Below, in pieces: positions 34,173-42,800 of a stretch of 64,000 bases of DNA. Numbering within the stretch: position 1 is the first letter of the stretch; each line of letters starts with the position of its first letter. The notes below the pieces were generated by a model that saw only the letters and a list, made by a program, of their open reading frames with translations, searched no databases and was not told where the DNA came from. The position numbers and the translations under genes are program-made. This DNA comes from Nocardioides baculatus (GTDB lineage Bacteria; Actinomycetota; Actinomycetes; Propionibacteriales; Nocardioidaceae), in NCBI RefSeq assembly GCF_016735675.1, contig NZ_JAERSG010000002.1, positions 1-64,000 on the forward strand, read 5' to 3'.

Positions 34173-35003
34173 TCAGGTCAGTGCCGGCAGCGCCTGCACG
34201 GCGGTGTACGCCGCGACGGTGAGGACCAGCCCGGTGAACGCGGCCGAGAGGCGGTCGGTGTCGACGCGGTCCGCGACGCGTGCGCCCACGGTCGCGCCGG
34301 CGGCGGCGGTCACGGTGAGGGCCGCGACGAGCCACCAGTCGGGGGCGATACCGGTGCCCGCACGGGCCGCCAGCGCGGCGGTGCTGGTGATGGTGATGGC
34401 GACGAGGGAGGTGCCGGCGGCGTACGCCATGGGGAGCGCCAGCGCGAGGCTCAGGGCCGGGACGACGAGGAACCCTCCGCCGACGCCGAGGAAGCCGGTG
34501 AGCAGGCCCACCGCGGTCGCGGTGACGAGCACCTTCAGCGCGCGCGGACACTGGCACATGAAAGTGGGGCTGAACGTGAGGATCGGGTCGTCGAGCCGCG
34601 GCCGGTCGGCGTGGGCGCCCCGGCGGGTGCCGCGGTGGCTGCGGACCTGCCGGGCGGTCATGAGGCCTGCCACGACCAGCATGAGCCCGGCGAACGCCGC
34701 CAGAAGCACCGGCTCCGGAACCGCTGCGGACGCATGCGCGCCGAGCACGGCGCCGACGATCGCGACCGCGCCGAATGCCGCGCCGCGGGCGAGAAGGACG
34801 TTCCCGGCCCGGTGGGCGGTCACGGCGCCCGCGAGGGAGGTGACGCCCACGACGACCAGCGACCCGGTGGTGGCCTGCGTCGCGGTCTGTCCCAGCGCGA
34901 GGAGCACGGGGGCGGCGAGGATCGACCCGCCGCCGCCGAGCGCACCCAGGCTGAGCCCGATGAGCGCCCCGGCGACGACCGCGGTCAGGATCGCCAGGCT
35001 CAC
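34173..35003 (-). CDS. TauE/SafE family sulfite exporter-like membrane protein
   Basis: 276 residues with about eight membrane helices in two halves. Family repeats: GALIGLSLGALGGGGSILAAPVL in the first half and GLLTGFLGVGGGFLVVPALSL in the second. A central loop has FMCQCP. In cst-type operons a TauE protein exports sulfite or thiosulfate made during persulfide detoxification, which suits the neighbours. GTG at 35003 overlaps the stop of the MBL-rhodanese gene (GTGA). Confidence 0.9.
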   Translation of the reverse strand: MSLAILTAVVAGALIGLSLGALGGGGSILAAPVLLALGQTATQATTGSLVVVGVTSLAGAVTAHRAGNVLLARGAAFGAVAIVGAVLGAHASAAVPEPVLLAAFAGLMLVVAGLMTARQVRSHRGTRRGAHADRPRLDDPILTFSPTFMCQCPRALKVLVTATAVGLLTGFLGVGGGFLVVPALSLALALPMAYAAGTSLVAITITSTAALAARAGTGIAPDWWLVAALTVTAAAGATVGARVADRVDTDRLSAAFTGLVLTVAAYTAVQALPALT

Positions 35004-36379
35004 GCCTCGGGTCCCACGAGGTGGAGTCCGACCTTCTCGGCGTTGTCGAAGCTGTCGTCGACGGCGACGAGGGTCCTGCCGGCGGCCGAGAGGAACGATG
35101 CGGCCACCGACGCGCGGTAGCCGCCGGCGCAGTGGACCCACACCTCGCCCGGCGGTACGTCGGCCAGGCGCTGCGGCAGCTCGTGGATCGGGACGTTGAC
35201 GGCGCCGGCGATGCGGGCGGCGTCGTGCTCGTCGGCGCGACGGACGTCGAGGACGACGACCTCGCGGTGGTGCCGTACGTCGGCGAGGTCGGCGAACGTG
35301 GCGGTCGGGAACGACGCCAGGTCGCGGTCGGACCAGTGCTCGGGCTTGCCGGTGGCGTGGGCAGCGGGGCGGTCGATCCCGATGCGGACGAGCTCGCGCT
35401 GGGCCTCGGTCACGTCGTCGGCGGTCTCGCCGAGGAGGGTGACGGGGGTGCCCCACGGGACGAGCCAGCCGAGGTAGGTCGCGAAGCCGCCGTCGAGCCC
35501 GAAGTTGAGGGTGCCCGGCGCGTGCCCGGCGGCGAAGGCGGTGCGGTTGCGCAGGTCCACCACCCACTCGCCGGCCTCGATGCGGCGCCGCAGCTCATCG
35601 GCGTCGGCGACCACCGGCAGGGACAGGTCCGGCGCGGAGGGGCCGGCGGCGTTGGCCGGGGCCATGTGGGCGTAGTAGGCCGGCCAGGCGCCGAGGCCTG
35701 CCAGGAGCTCGTCGACGTAGGTCTGCTCGTCCAGGGTGAGGACCGGGTTGGCCTGCCTCTCCCGCCCGATCGTCGACGAGGTGGCGTCGGACTGGGTGGC
35801 GGAGCAGAACGACCCGAACCCGTGGGTGGGGAAGACCTCGGCCTCGTCGGGCAGGAGATCCGCCAGCCGGTGCGCGGACGCGTGCTGGTGGTGCACGAGG
35901 TCGTGGGTGTGTTCGGGTCCGAGGAGGTCTGGTCGGCCCGTGGCGCCGAAGAGCAGCGAGCCGCCGGAGAAGACGCCGACGTGCTGGTCGCCGTCGGAGA
36001 CCGCGTCGGAGAGGACGTAGGAGAGGTGGGTGAACGTGTGGCCGGGGGTCGCCAGCGCCGTGAGGCGCATCCGTCCACCCACCTCGACGACGTCTCCGTC
36101 GGCGACGGGGGTTCGCGTGTAGTAGACGTCGTCCTCGCCGTTGACGAGGTACTGGGCACCGGTGTGCTGCGCGAGCGCGAGGCCGCCGGTGACGTAGTCG
36201 TTGTGGATGTGGGTCTCGAGGACGTGCGTGAGGCGTACGCCGTGCTCGTCGAGGAGGTCGAGCACGCGATCGATGTCGCGCTGGGGGTCGACCACGAACG
36301 CCACCTCGCCGTCGTGGACCAGGTAGCTGCGGTCGCCCAGGGTGGGGGTCTCGACGGGGATCACGGTCAGGTCGCCCAT
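35000..36379 (-). CDS. MBL-fold persulfide dioxygenase with two rhodanese domains (CstB-like)
   Basis: 459 residues. N-terminal metallo-beta-lactamase domain of the ETHE1/persulfide dioxygenase type with ETHIHNDYVTGGLALA, ATPGHTFTHLSYVL and FPTHGFGSFCSA as iron-binding blocks. Then two rhodanese domains: an inactive one around residues 255-345 (VVDLRNRTAFAAGHAPGTLN, no active Cys) and an active one at the C-terminus with WVHCAGGYRASVAASFL. CstB oxidises persulfides to thiosulfate. TGATG junction with the rhodanese upstream, GTGA junction with TauE downstream. Confidence 0.9.
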   Translation of the reverse strand: MGDLTVIPVETPTLGDRSYLVHDGEVAFVVDPQRDIDRVLDLLDEHGVRLTHVLETHIHNDYVTGGLALAQHTGAQYLVNGEDDVYYTRTPVADGDVVEVGGRMRLTALATPGHTFTHLSYVLSDAVSDGDQHVGVFSGGSLLFGATGRPDLLGPEHTHDLVHHQHASAHRLADLLPDEAEVFPTHGFGSFCSATQSDATSSTIGRERQANPVLTLDEQTYVDELLAGLGAWPAYYAHMAPANAAGPSAPDLSLPVVADADELRRRIEAGEWVVDLRNRTAFAAGHAPGTLNFGLDGGFATYLGWLVPWGTPVTLLGETADDVTEAQRELVRIGIDRPAAHATGKPEHWSDRDLASFPTATFADLADVRHHREVVVLDVRRADEHDAARIAGAVNVPIHELPQRLADVPPGEVWVHCAGGYRASVAASFLSAAGRTLVAVDDSFDNAEKVGLHLVGPEA

Positions 36380-36693
36380 CAGAGCCCCACCCCGACGGCG
36401 CGGCCCGACTGGATCCAGGCCTGCGTCCCACCGGCGACCGACACGGCGTCGAAGCCGGCCGCGACCAGGAGGTCGGTCATCGCCCTCGACCGGTTGCCCG
36501 AGGCGCAGATCACGTGGACCCGGGCGGAGCGGTCGAGCTCGCCGAGTCGCGAGGCAAGCTGACCCATCGGCAGCAGCACTGCTCCCGGGACGTGGGCCTG
36601 GGCGTACTCGGCCTTCTCGCGGACGTCGACGGTCGTGCCGGCCTCGCGCTCCGCGGCGAAGTCCTCGACGGAGATCTCGGGTGTCTGACTCAT
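36379..36693 (-). CDS. Single-domain rhodanese
   Basis: 104 residues: TVDVREKAEYAQAHVPGAVLL is the entry motif and HVICASGNRSRAMTDLL holds the active cysteine in a six-residue loop, as in sulfur-transferring rhodaneses. First gene of the minus-strand sulfur operon. The ATG lies 5 bases from the first CstR-type operator (36699-36714), which therefore covers its promoter or leader. Confidence 0.9.
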   Translation of the reverse strand: MSQTPEISVEDFAAEREAGTTVDVREKAEYAQAHVPGAVLLPMGQLASRLGELDRSARVHVICASGNRSRAMTDLLVAAGFDAVSVAGGTQAWIQSGRAVGVGL

Positions 36694-36698
36694 GCGGA

Positions 36699-36746
36699 AT
36701 ACCCTAGGGGGTATCCAGCACAGATGCAAAACACCCCCGGGGGTAT
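36699..36746. promoter_or_regulatory. Two CstR/CsoR-type operators between divergent sulfur genes
   Basis: ATACCCTAGGGGGTAT (36699-36714) and ACACCCCCGGGGGTAT (36731-36746) are both 16-bp sites of the form AYACCC-N4-GGGTAT, 32 bp apart centre to centre, about three helical turns. This matches the CsoR/CstR operator type. One site borders the rhodanese operon and the other the DUF302-CstR operon, so one regulator can silence both. Confidence 0.75.
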
Positions 36747-36789
36747 GCTGTGGAAGTCCTGCAGGTCCGCCGACGAGAGGGACCCACCC

Positions 36790-37197
36790 ATGAGCTTCAC
36801 CATCAGCCGCACGCTCGCGATGCCGTACGACGATGCTCTCGCCGCGACGCGGGAGGCGTTGTCCGGCGAGGGCTTCGGCATCCTCACCGAGATCGACCTC
36901 GCCGCCACCATGAAGGCCAAGCTCGACGTCGACCTGCCGTCCCAGATGATCCTGGGTGCGTGCCGGCCGGCCCTGGCCTACGAGGCGATCCAGGTCGACC
37001 CCTCCATCGCCGCGGTCCTCCCGTGCAACGTGGTGGTGCGCTCCCTGGGCGACGCCACCACGCAGGTCGAGGCCTTCGACCCGGACGCGATGATGGGCCT
37101 GGCCGATACGGGGGCGCTCGACTCCGTGGCCGCCGACGCCAGGCAACGCCTGACCGCGGCGCTGGCCGCGCTGTCCGCACTGGCCGAGGAGGACTGA
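36790..37197 (+). CDS. DUF302 domain protein
   Basis: 135 residues covering the whole DUF302 fold: SFTISRTLAMPYDDALAATREALSGEGFG at the start, then LGACRPALAYEAIQVDPSIAAVLPCNVVVR, which is the family core, with two cysteines. DUF302 proteins are soluble and often accompany CsoR/CstR regulators and sulfur or copper genes; the biochemical role is unknown. It is cotranscribed with the CstR gene (TGATG junction) and lies behind the second operator. Confidence 0.9.
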   Translation: MSFTISRTLAMPYDDALAATREALSGEGFGILTEIDLAATMKAKLDVDLPSQMILGACRPALAYEAIQVDPSIAAVLPCNVVVRSLGDATTQVEAFDPDAMMGLADTGALDSVAADARQRLTAALAALSALAEED

Positions 37198-37463
37198 TGC
37201 AGCTCGACCCCACGGAGATGGTCCCGGTCATCAACCGCATCAAGCGCGCCCAGGGGCAGCTCGCCGGCGTCCTGAAGATGCTCGAGGAGGGCCGCGAGTG
37301 CGAGGACGTGGTCACCCAGCTCGCTGCCGTGTCCAAGGCACTGGACCGCGCCGGCTTCGCCATCGTCGCCAACGGCCTCCAGCAGTGCCTGGTCGCCGGC
37401 GACGGCGAGGTCGACTCCCTCGACGTGAAGAAGATGGAGAAGCTCTTCCTCTCCCTCGCCTGA
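37197..37463 (+). CDS. cstR: CstR-type persulfide-sensing repressor (CsoR family)
   Basis: 88 residues, the typical all-helical DUF156 length. NRIKRAQGQLAGVLKMLEEG is the DNA-contact helix region. The two reactive cysteines are C35 (GRECEDVVTQ) and C64 (NGLQQCLV). The His that CsoR uses for copper, four residues before the second Cys, is replaced (G60), so copper sensing is unlikely and persulfide sensing is the better reading, given the rhodanese, persulfide dioxygenase and TauE across the promoter. Confidence 0.85.
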   Translation: MQLDPTEMVPVINRIKRAQGQLAGVLKMLEEGRECEDVVTQLAAVSKALDRAGFAIVANGLQQCLVAGDGEVDSLDVKKMEKLFLSLA

Positions 37464-37514
37464 CGGGGTGAGCGATTTCCGGGCCGGGCCGTCCGGATCG
37501 TTAGTGTCGGCCGG

Positions 37515-38615
37515 ATGAGCATGCGGCTGAGGGAGCGCGTCGACGAGCGGCTCGGCGACCCGATCTGGTGGAACGACGTCCTCCAGCTCGCCAAGACGGT
37601 CCTGGCCGCGGTCGCCGCCTGGGTGGTCGCCTCGAGCGTCCTCGACGTGCCGCAACCCTTCCTGGCGCCGTGGGCCGCGCTGCTGGTGGTCCACGCGACG
37701 GTCTACCGCACCTTCTCCAAGGGCACCCAGCAGGTGGCGGCCACGGTCGTCGCAGTGCTGCTGGCCACGGCGGTGGGGGAGACCCTCGGCCTCTCCACGA
37801 CGGCGATCACGGTGCTGCTCGTGGTGGCCCTCGTGCTGGGCTCGGTCCCGTGGCTGGGCGCCGAGGCGACGACGATCGCCACCACCGGCCTGGTCGTGCT
37901 GACCACCGGGTTCGACGACGACGTGATGCTCATCTCGCGGCTCTATGACACGGCGATCGGCGTCGGGGTCGGACTGCTGGTGAACGTGATCGTGTGGCCA
38001 CCACTGCGACGACGTACGGCCGCCCAGGCACTCGACCGCATCGACGACGGCATCGGTGAGCTGCTCCTCGACATGGCGGCCGGTCTGCGTGACGCGGCAC
38101 CCGACGAGGACGTCGCCGCGTGGATCGACCGCACCCGCGACCTCGACGAGGACCTCGACCAGGCCTGGGCTCTCGTGCGTGTGGCCCAGGAGAGTGCGCG
38201 GATGAACCCGCGCCGATCGGCGAGGCCGATGAAGAACCCGAAGGAGTGGCTCGGGCTGCTGCGCCGGATGGAGCAGGCCGTCGCCGAGACCCGCAGCCTG
38301 GCCCGCACCCTCGGCGGCCAGCAGGCGCACCGCGCGACCTGGGGCGAGGCCTTCGCGGTGCCGTGGATCTCGATGCTGAGGGACACCGGACAGGCGGCGT
38401 CGGACGCGGACCCTGCCGCGCTCCTCGACGTACGCCGACGGCTCGAGGAGTTCAGCGAGGACCTGAGGTCCACCGACCGGTCGCCCGAGTGGCCGATCTA
38501 CGGCGCGCTGATCATCAACCTCCGCAACATCGTCGACGCGATGGGTGAGGTGGCGGACGCCAACCCCATCGGCGGCAACCGGCTCCCGATCCGGATCCCG
38601 CAGCGGCGCGCTTGA
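37515..38615 (+). CDS. FUSC/aromatic acid exporter family membrane protein
   Basis: 366 residues: an N-terminal set of five or six short membrane helices (about 25-165) followed by a long cytoplasmic helical region. LAPWAALLVVHATVYRTFSKG and GVGVGLLVNVIVWPPLR are FUSC/ArAE-type segments. TAGTGT lies 7 nt before the ATG (leaderless). The family exports aromatic acids and other organic anions, but the actinobacterial members have not been characterised that I know of. No coupled genes. Confidence 0.85.
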   Translation: MSMRLRERVDERLGDPIWWNDVLQLAKTVLAAVAAWVVASSVLDVPQPFLAPWAALLVVHATVYRTFSKGTQQVAATVVAVLLATAVGETLGLSTTAITVLLVVALVLGSVPWLGAEATTIATTGLVVLTTGFDDDVMLISRLYDTAIGVGVGLLVNVIVWPPLRRRTAAQALDRIDDGIGELLLDMAAGLRDAAPDEDVAAWIDRTRDLDEDLDQAWALVRVAQESARMNPRRSARPMKNPKEWLGLLRRMEQAVAETRSLARTLGGQQAHRATWGEAFAVPWISMLRDTGQAASDADPAALLDVRRRLEEFSEDLRSTDRSPEWPIYGALIINLRNIVDAMGEVADANPIGGNRLPIRIPQRRA

Positions 38616-38685
38616 CCTTGACCCTGGGACAGGCCGGACGGTCGTCCCACCGGCGACACCAGGTCCCGGTCACGAGAGGACGACG

Positions 38686-39765
38686 ATGCTGACGATCGGC
38701 GAGTTCGCGCGGGCGACCGGCCTGACGGCCAAGGCGCTGCGGTTGTACGACGACCTGGGGCTGCTGGCCCCCGCGGACGTGGACGCACACACCGGCTACC
38801 GGCGCTACACGCCGGACCAGGTCGACCGGGCCAGGCTGGTCGCCCGGCTGCGGTCGGCGGGCGTGCCGCTGAAGCGGATCGCCACGATCGTCGAGCTGGA
38901 CGACCGCGAGGCCGCAGCGGCCGAGCTGCTGTCCTACTGGCGCCAGGTCGAGGCCGACACCGCCTCGGCCCGCCAGGTCGTCGCCACCCTCGTGTCACAG
39001 ATGAGAGGACACGACCCCACCATGGACAACAGGATCGAACCCATCACGACCCACGCCCCCTCCGTCCGCTCGGCGCACCGCGCCGGCCGGGGCGGGCGGT
39101 CCCTCGACCTCGACCGCGTCTACCCCCGCGAGCACCGCGTCGCCGCCCAGGTCACCGGCCAGCGGCTCTTCGCGGTGGCAGACGGCTACGGCGACGACGG
39201 CGCGGCCGACACCGCCCTCGACGCCCTCGCGGCACTCGACGACGCCGAGGCCCACACCGACCCGCTCGGTGCCCTCGACGAGGCGGTCGGTCGGGCCGCC
39301 GAGGCGGTGGCCGGCCGGTCCGCCGACGCGGGCGGCACGACCCTCACCGCGCTGCTGCTCGCGGGCGACCGCGCCCTCGTCGCCCACGTCGGGGACTCGC
39401 GGGCGTACGTCGTCCGCGACGGCGGACTGGAGCGGCTGACCCGCGACCACACGGTCGTCCAGTCCCTCATCGACGAGGGCAGGCTGACCGACGACGAGGC
39501 GCGCTCCGACCCGGACCGCAACCTGCTCAACCGCGCCCTGGCGCCGGGATCGCCCACTGCGCCGGACCTGTCGGTGCGCTCGTCGCTGCCGGGCGACCGG
39601 TTCGTCCTCACCACGGACGGGGTGCACAGCGTCCTCGAGCCGCGCCACCTCGCCGAGGTGCTGCTGACGCCGGGCACGCCCGACGACGTGGCTGCCGCGG
39701 TCGAGGCCGCGGTCCTCGCGGCCGGGGCGCCGGACAACTACGGCGTCGTGGTGGTGGACGTCTGA
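38686..39765 (+). CDS. MerR helix-turn-helix fused to a PP2C-type phosphatase domain
   Basis: 359 residues. Residues 1-105 are a MerR regulator: MLTIGEFARATGLTAKALRL, then YRRYTPDQVDRARLVARLRS, then a coiled coil. After a linker of about 25 residues, residues 130-359 form a PP2C Ser/Thr phosphatase with FAVADGYGDDGAADTALDA, GGTTLTALLL, AHVGDSRAYVVRDGGL, VLTTDGVHSVLEP and APDNYGVVVVDV; the metal-binding Asp residues of ADG, GDS, TDG and DN are present, although the opening R-x-x-N-(E/Q)-D motif is degenerate (SLDLDRV). ATG has GAGAGGACG upstream; the promoter region has TTGACC twice. A single frame with no stop joins the parts, so the fusion is real unless the assembly is wrong. Confidence 0.88.
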   Translation: MLTIGEFARATGLTAKALRLYDDLGLLAPADVDAHTGYRRYTPDQVDRARLVARLRSAGVPLKRIATIVELDDREAAAAELLSYWRQVEADTASARQVVATLVSQMRGHDPTMDNRIEPITTHAPSVRSAHRAGRGGRSLDLDRVYPREHRVAAQVTGQRLFAVADGYGDDGAADTALDALAALDDAEAHTDPLGALDEAVGRAAEAVAGRSADAGGTTLTALLLAGDRALVAHVGDSRAYVVRDGGLERLTRDHTVVQSLIDEGRLTDDEARSDPDRNLLNRALAPGSPTAPDLSVRSSLPGDRFVLTTDGVHSVLEPRHLAEVLLTPGTPDDVAAAVEAAVLAAGAPDNYGVVVVDV

Positions 39766-39784
39766 CCCGAGTGACCGCGGGGGA

Positions 39785-39843
39785 CACGTGTCCGAGCGGT
39801 TGCCCTCGATTCGGCGGCGCGAGGGCGACATCTCGGACACGTG
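39785..39843. repeat. Dispersed palindromic repeat, copy 1
   Basis: Imperfect 59-bp palindrome. Left arm 39785-39808 and right arm 39820-39843 match as inverted repeats at 21 of 24 positions; each arm ends CACGTGTCCGAG and has GCCCTCG toward the centre, with an 11-bp loop. It lies 19 bases after the MerR-PP2C stop and before the end of the opposing large protein gene. A second copy is at 58462-58520. Confidence 0.85.
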
Positions 39844-39870
39844 CGGCGAGCGGCCGACCAAGGCCGACCG

Positions 39871-42800
39871 CTAGGAGGACGTGGCCGCGCACCCCTCGTC
39901 CAGGCACCACGGGTCGGTCCGGACGTTCCCGGTGACCTGTCCCGGAGCAGGTCCGGTCGCGGACCCCCACCAGTTCCCCGAGGCGTCGACCAGCTCGGCG
40001 ACATGGCTGACGACGTTCGCCCCGGACAGCGAGCGGAAGCGGTTGCCGTGCAGCTCCAGGGTGGCTGCACCGACAGTGACGTAGGTGCCATCGAAGGTGC
40101 TACCGCGGATGCGCGAGGTGCCGTACGCGCCCACGGCAGGCAGGTTGCCCGACGAGATCGCGTTGCTGAAGGTCGAATCCTCCACCACGAGGTCGCCCGC
40201 GTAGGAGACGACGGACATCTGCCACCCGGCGCCCTCGTGGACGAGGTGGCGCAGCCGGACGGTGCTCGCCTCGGAGCCGACGACGAACTGCTGGGCGCCA
40301 CTGGCGCGAGCGTGGTCGAGCAGGAGGGATCCGTCACTGGCGACGGAGAGCCCGCGCCACGAGTCCGAGGCCCACGAGTCCGAGAAGCGGTTGACGTCCG
40401 CACCGGCCGCCGACAGCGTGGGGGCGAACACGACAGGTGCGCTGGCGGTCCCTGCAGTGACCAACGTCCCGGCCACGTCCATCCCCTGGTTCCGCGTGGT
40501 CTTCACGATGGCGCCCGGCCCGAGCGTGAGCGTCGCGCCCGGCAGGATCCGGAGGCCGTAGGTCAGGAAGTAGGTCCGGCCGCCGGGCCACGTGATGTCC
40601 GTGTCGACCACGTTGCCGTACGACGACAGTGTCAGCGGCACGGACGAGCCGTCTGCATACCGCACGTCGAGCGCCGAGCCCGCGGCCGCAGCGCTGACGT
40701 AGAGGGGCAGCGAGATCTGCTCGGAGAACACGACGTCCTGAAGGACCGCGTCGGCAGCCATGACCTCGATGGTGGTCCCGACGAATGAGCTACGTCGGAC
40801 GGTTCCGCCGCCCGAGAGCCACAGCGCCCGCATGCCGTAGACCGAGGAGAAGGTGCTGTCGTCGATGGTCAGCAGGTCCGAGTGGTTGATCAGGGCTCCC
40901 TGGGACGACGTGGTGGTCTCCCAGGTCACGTGCGAGAGCTCGGCGGTGACTCCGTCGTGGACCACGATGGCATCAGCGGTGTCACGCAGCACGGTGTGAC
41001 GCAGGACCAGGCTCGGGAGGCGGTCCTCCCAGGGTTGGAGCCCGATCCCGCGCCACTGGGCCCCGTTGGTGTACGGGTCCGTGGTGCTGGCATCGGCGCC
41101 GACGGAGTCGTCGTTCAGGCTCGTGATGACGACCGGACGGTCAGCGGTCCCCAAGGACCGCAGGGCGCCGCGGACGTTGAAGGTCATGCCGCCGCGGTAG
41201 GCGGTGCTGCCCTTCACCACCGTCCCCGGGGCGAGGGTGAGTGCGACGTCCTGCATCACCAGCAGGTCCCAGACGCGGTACGTCACCCCGGCACGCCACG
41301 TGACGTCGCGATAGAGGGTGCCGGTGACGTCGACCACCAGGTCATCGCCTGTTGCCGTGAGGTTGTCGCTGAACAGCGCGCCGGAGCCGTCGCCCTCGGC
41401 GCGCACCCCCGACGGCACTGCGGTGAAACGGTTGCCTGTGAGCACGGCATCGGAGCTGCGCACCATGACCTGGCCGCCGGCGAACTGGCTGTTGCGCACG
41501 GTCCACCTCCCGCCCACGTTCGTCTGCCGGAGCCTGCTCCGCGAGACGGTCCCGGAGCCGTGGTTGACCGCGAAGAGGCCTGCGGTCGGGTCCATCACCA
41601 CGCGGTCGATGTTGCCGATGCCGCCGCCGGCCTCGAACCCGGCACCCTGCGTGAAGACGACGTCGTTCATCGTCACCGTTCCGCCGTACGACGTCAGGCC
41701 GACGTAGCGCAGCTCGGTGGATCGGATCACCACGACGCCGCTCTCGCTGACGTTGATCGGCGCCCAGCCGGCGGGGTAGGTCGGGCTGCCGTCGGTGTCA
41801 CCGTCGAGCGAGTCGTCACCGATGCGGCTGATCACCACCCTTGGCGCGCCGTCCTGCCCGACCCTGACCAGACCTCCGTTGACCACCAGGCAGCTGACCG
41901 CGTCCCACCAGATCGTCCAGTTGCAGTGCCCCATCTTCAGGTGGGCGCCCGGCTCGACCGTCAGGGTCACGCCTTCCGGCACGATGAGGGGCTTGCTGAA
42001 CAGGTAGCGCCCGCCGGACTGGAGGGTGATGTCCTGGTTGAGCGTGTAGTAGTCGCCGTTCCCGGTGATCGAGCCGATGGGGAAGGGGGAGTCCGACCAC
42101 GCCGGTGTCACGGAGGTGTACGACGCCGTGGGGTTGTCACCGACCATGGGGTCGAGAACGATCTCGGTGTCGGGGTCGCCCGCCGTCGGCAGGCACGTCC
42201 GCTCGTCGGTGAAGGGGTGGATGAATGGTGCCAGCAGCGGCTGTTTCCACGTGCCGACGAAGTAGTCCAGCTTGGCTCCGACCTCGAACTCTAGGCCGGA
42301 CTCGAGCGCCACGCAGAATTCCGGGACCGCCGCCTCGTAGGTCGCCTTCACCTCGGCGTAGGCGCCGGAGACCGTGTAGAGGCCGACGAAGCCCTTATAG
42401 AGCAGAGAGGTGTCGAACCCGACCCGCGTGCGGACGCCGACCGTGGCGCTTCCCTCGATCGTGGCGGGCGAGGAGCGGAAGTCCTTGACGATCCGTGCCG
42501 GTGCGCCACCACTCTTCTCGATGCCGACAAGGAGGGTCGCCGTCTTGGTGATGACCGCCTTGCCCTCGACGGAGAACTTCACGGACAGGTCCGGGCTCAG
42601 GGTCAGGAACATGTCGCCCACCGGGATGCGCTTGGTCGCCTTGGCGACCAGCGACGGCTTGAGGGCGCACTTCGCCTTGGCGGCGAAGTTGGCCACGATG
42701 CGCAGGGTCGGGGTGCCACTCACCGTCGCGCGGTAGCGCTGGTCGGCCTGGTCGCTGCGGTCGAGCAGGTCGACAGTGAGATCGGCGATGGTGAAGTTGA

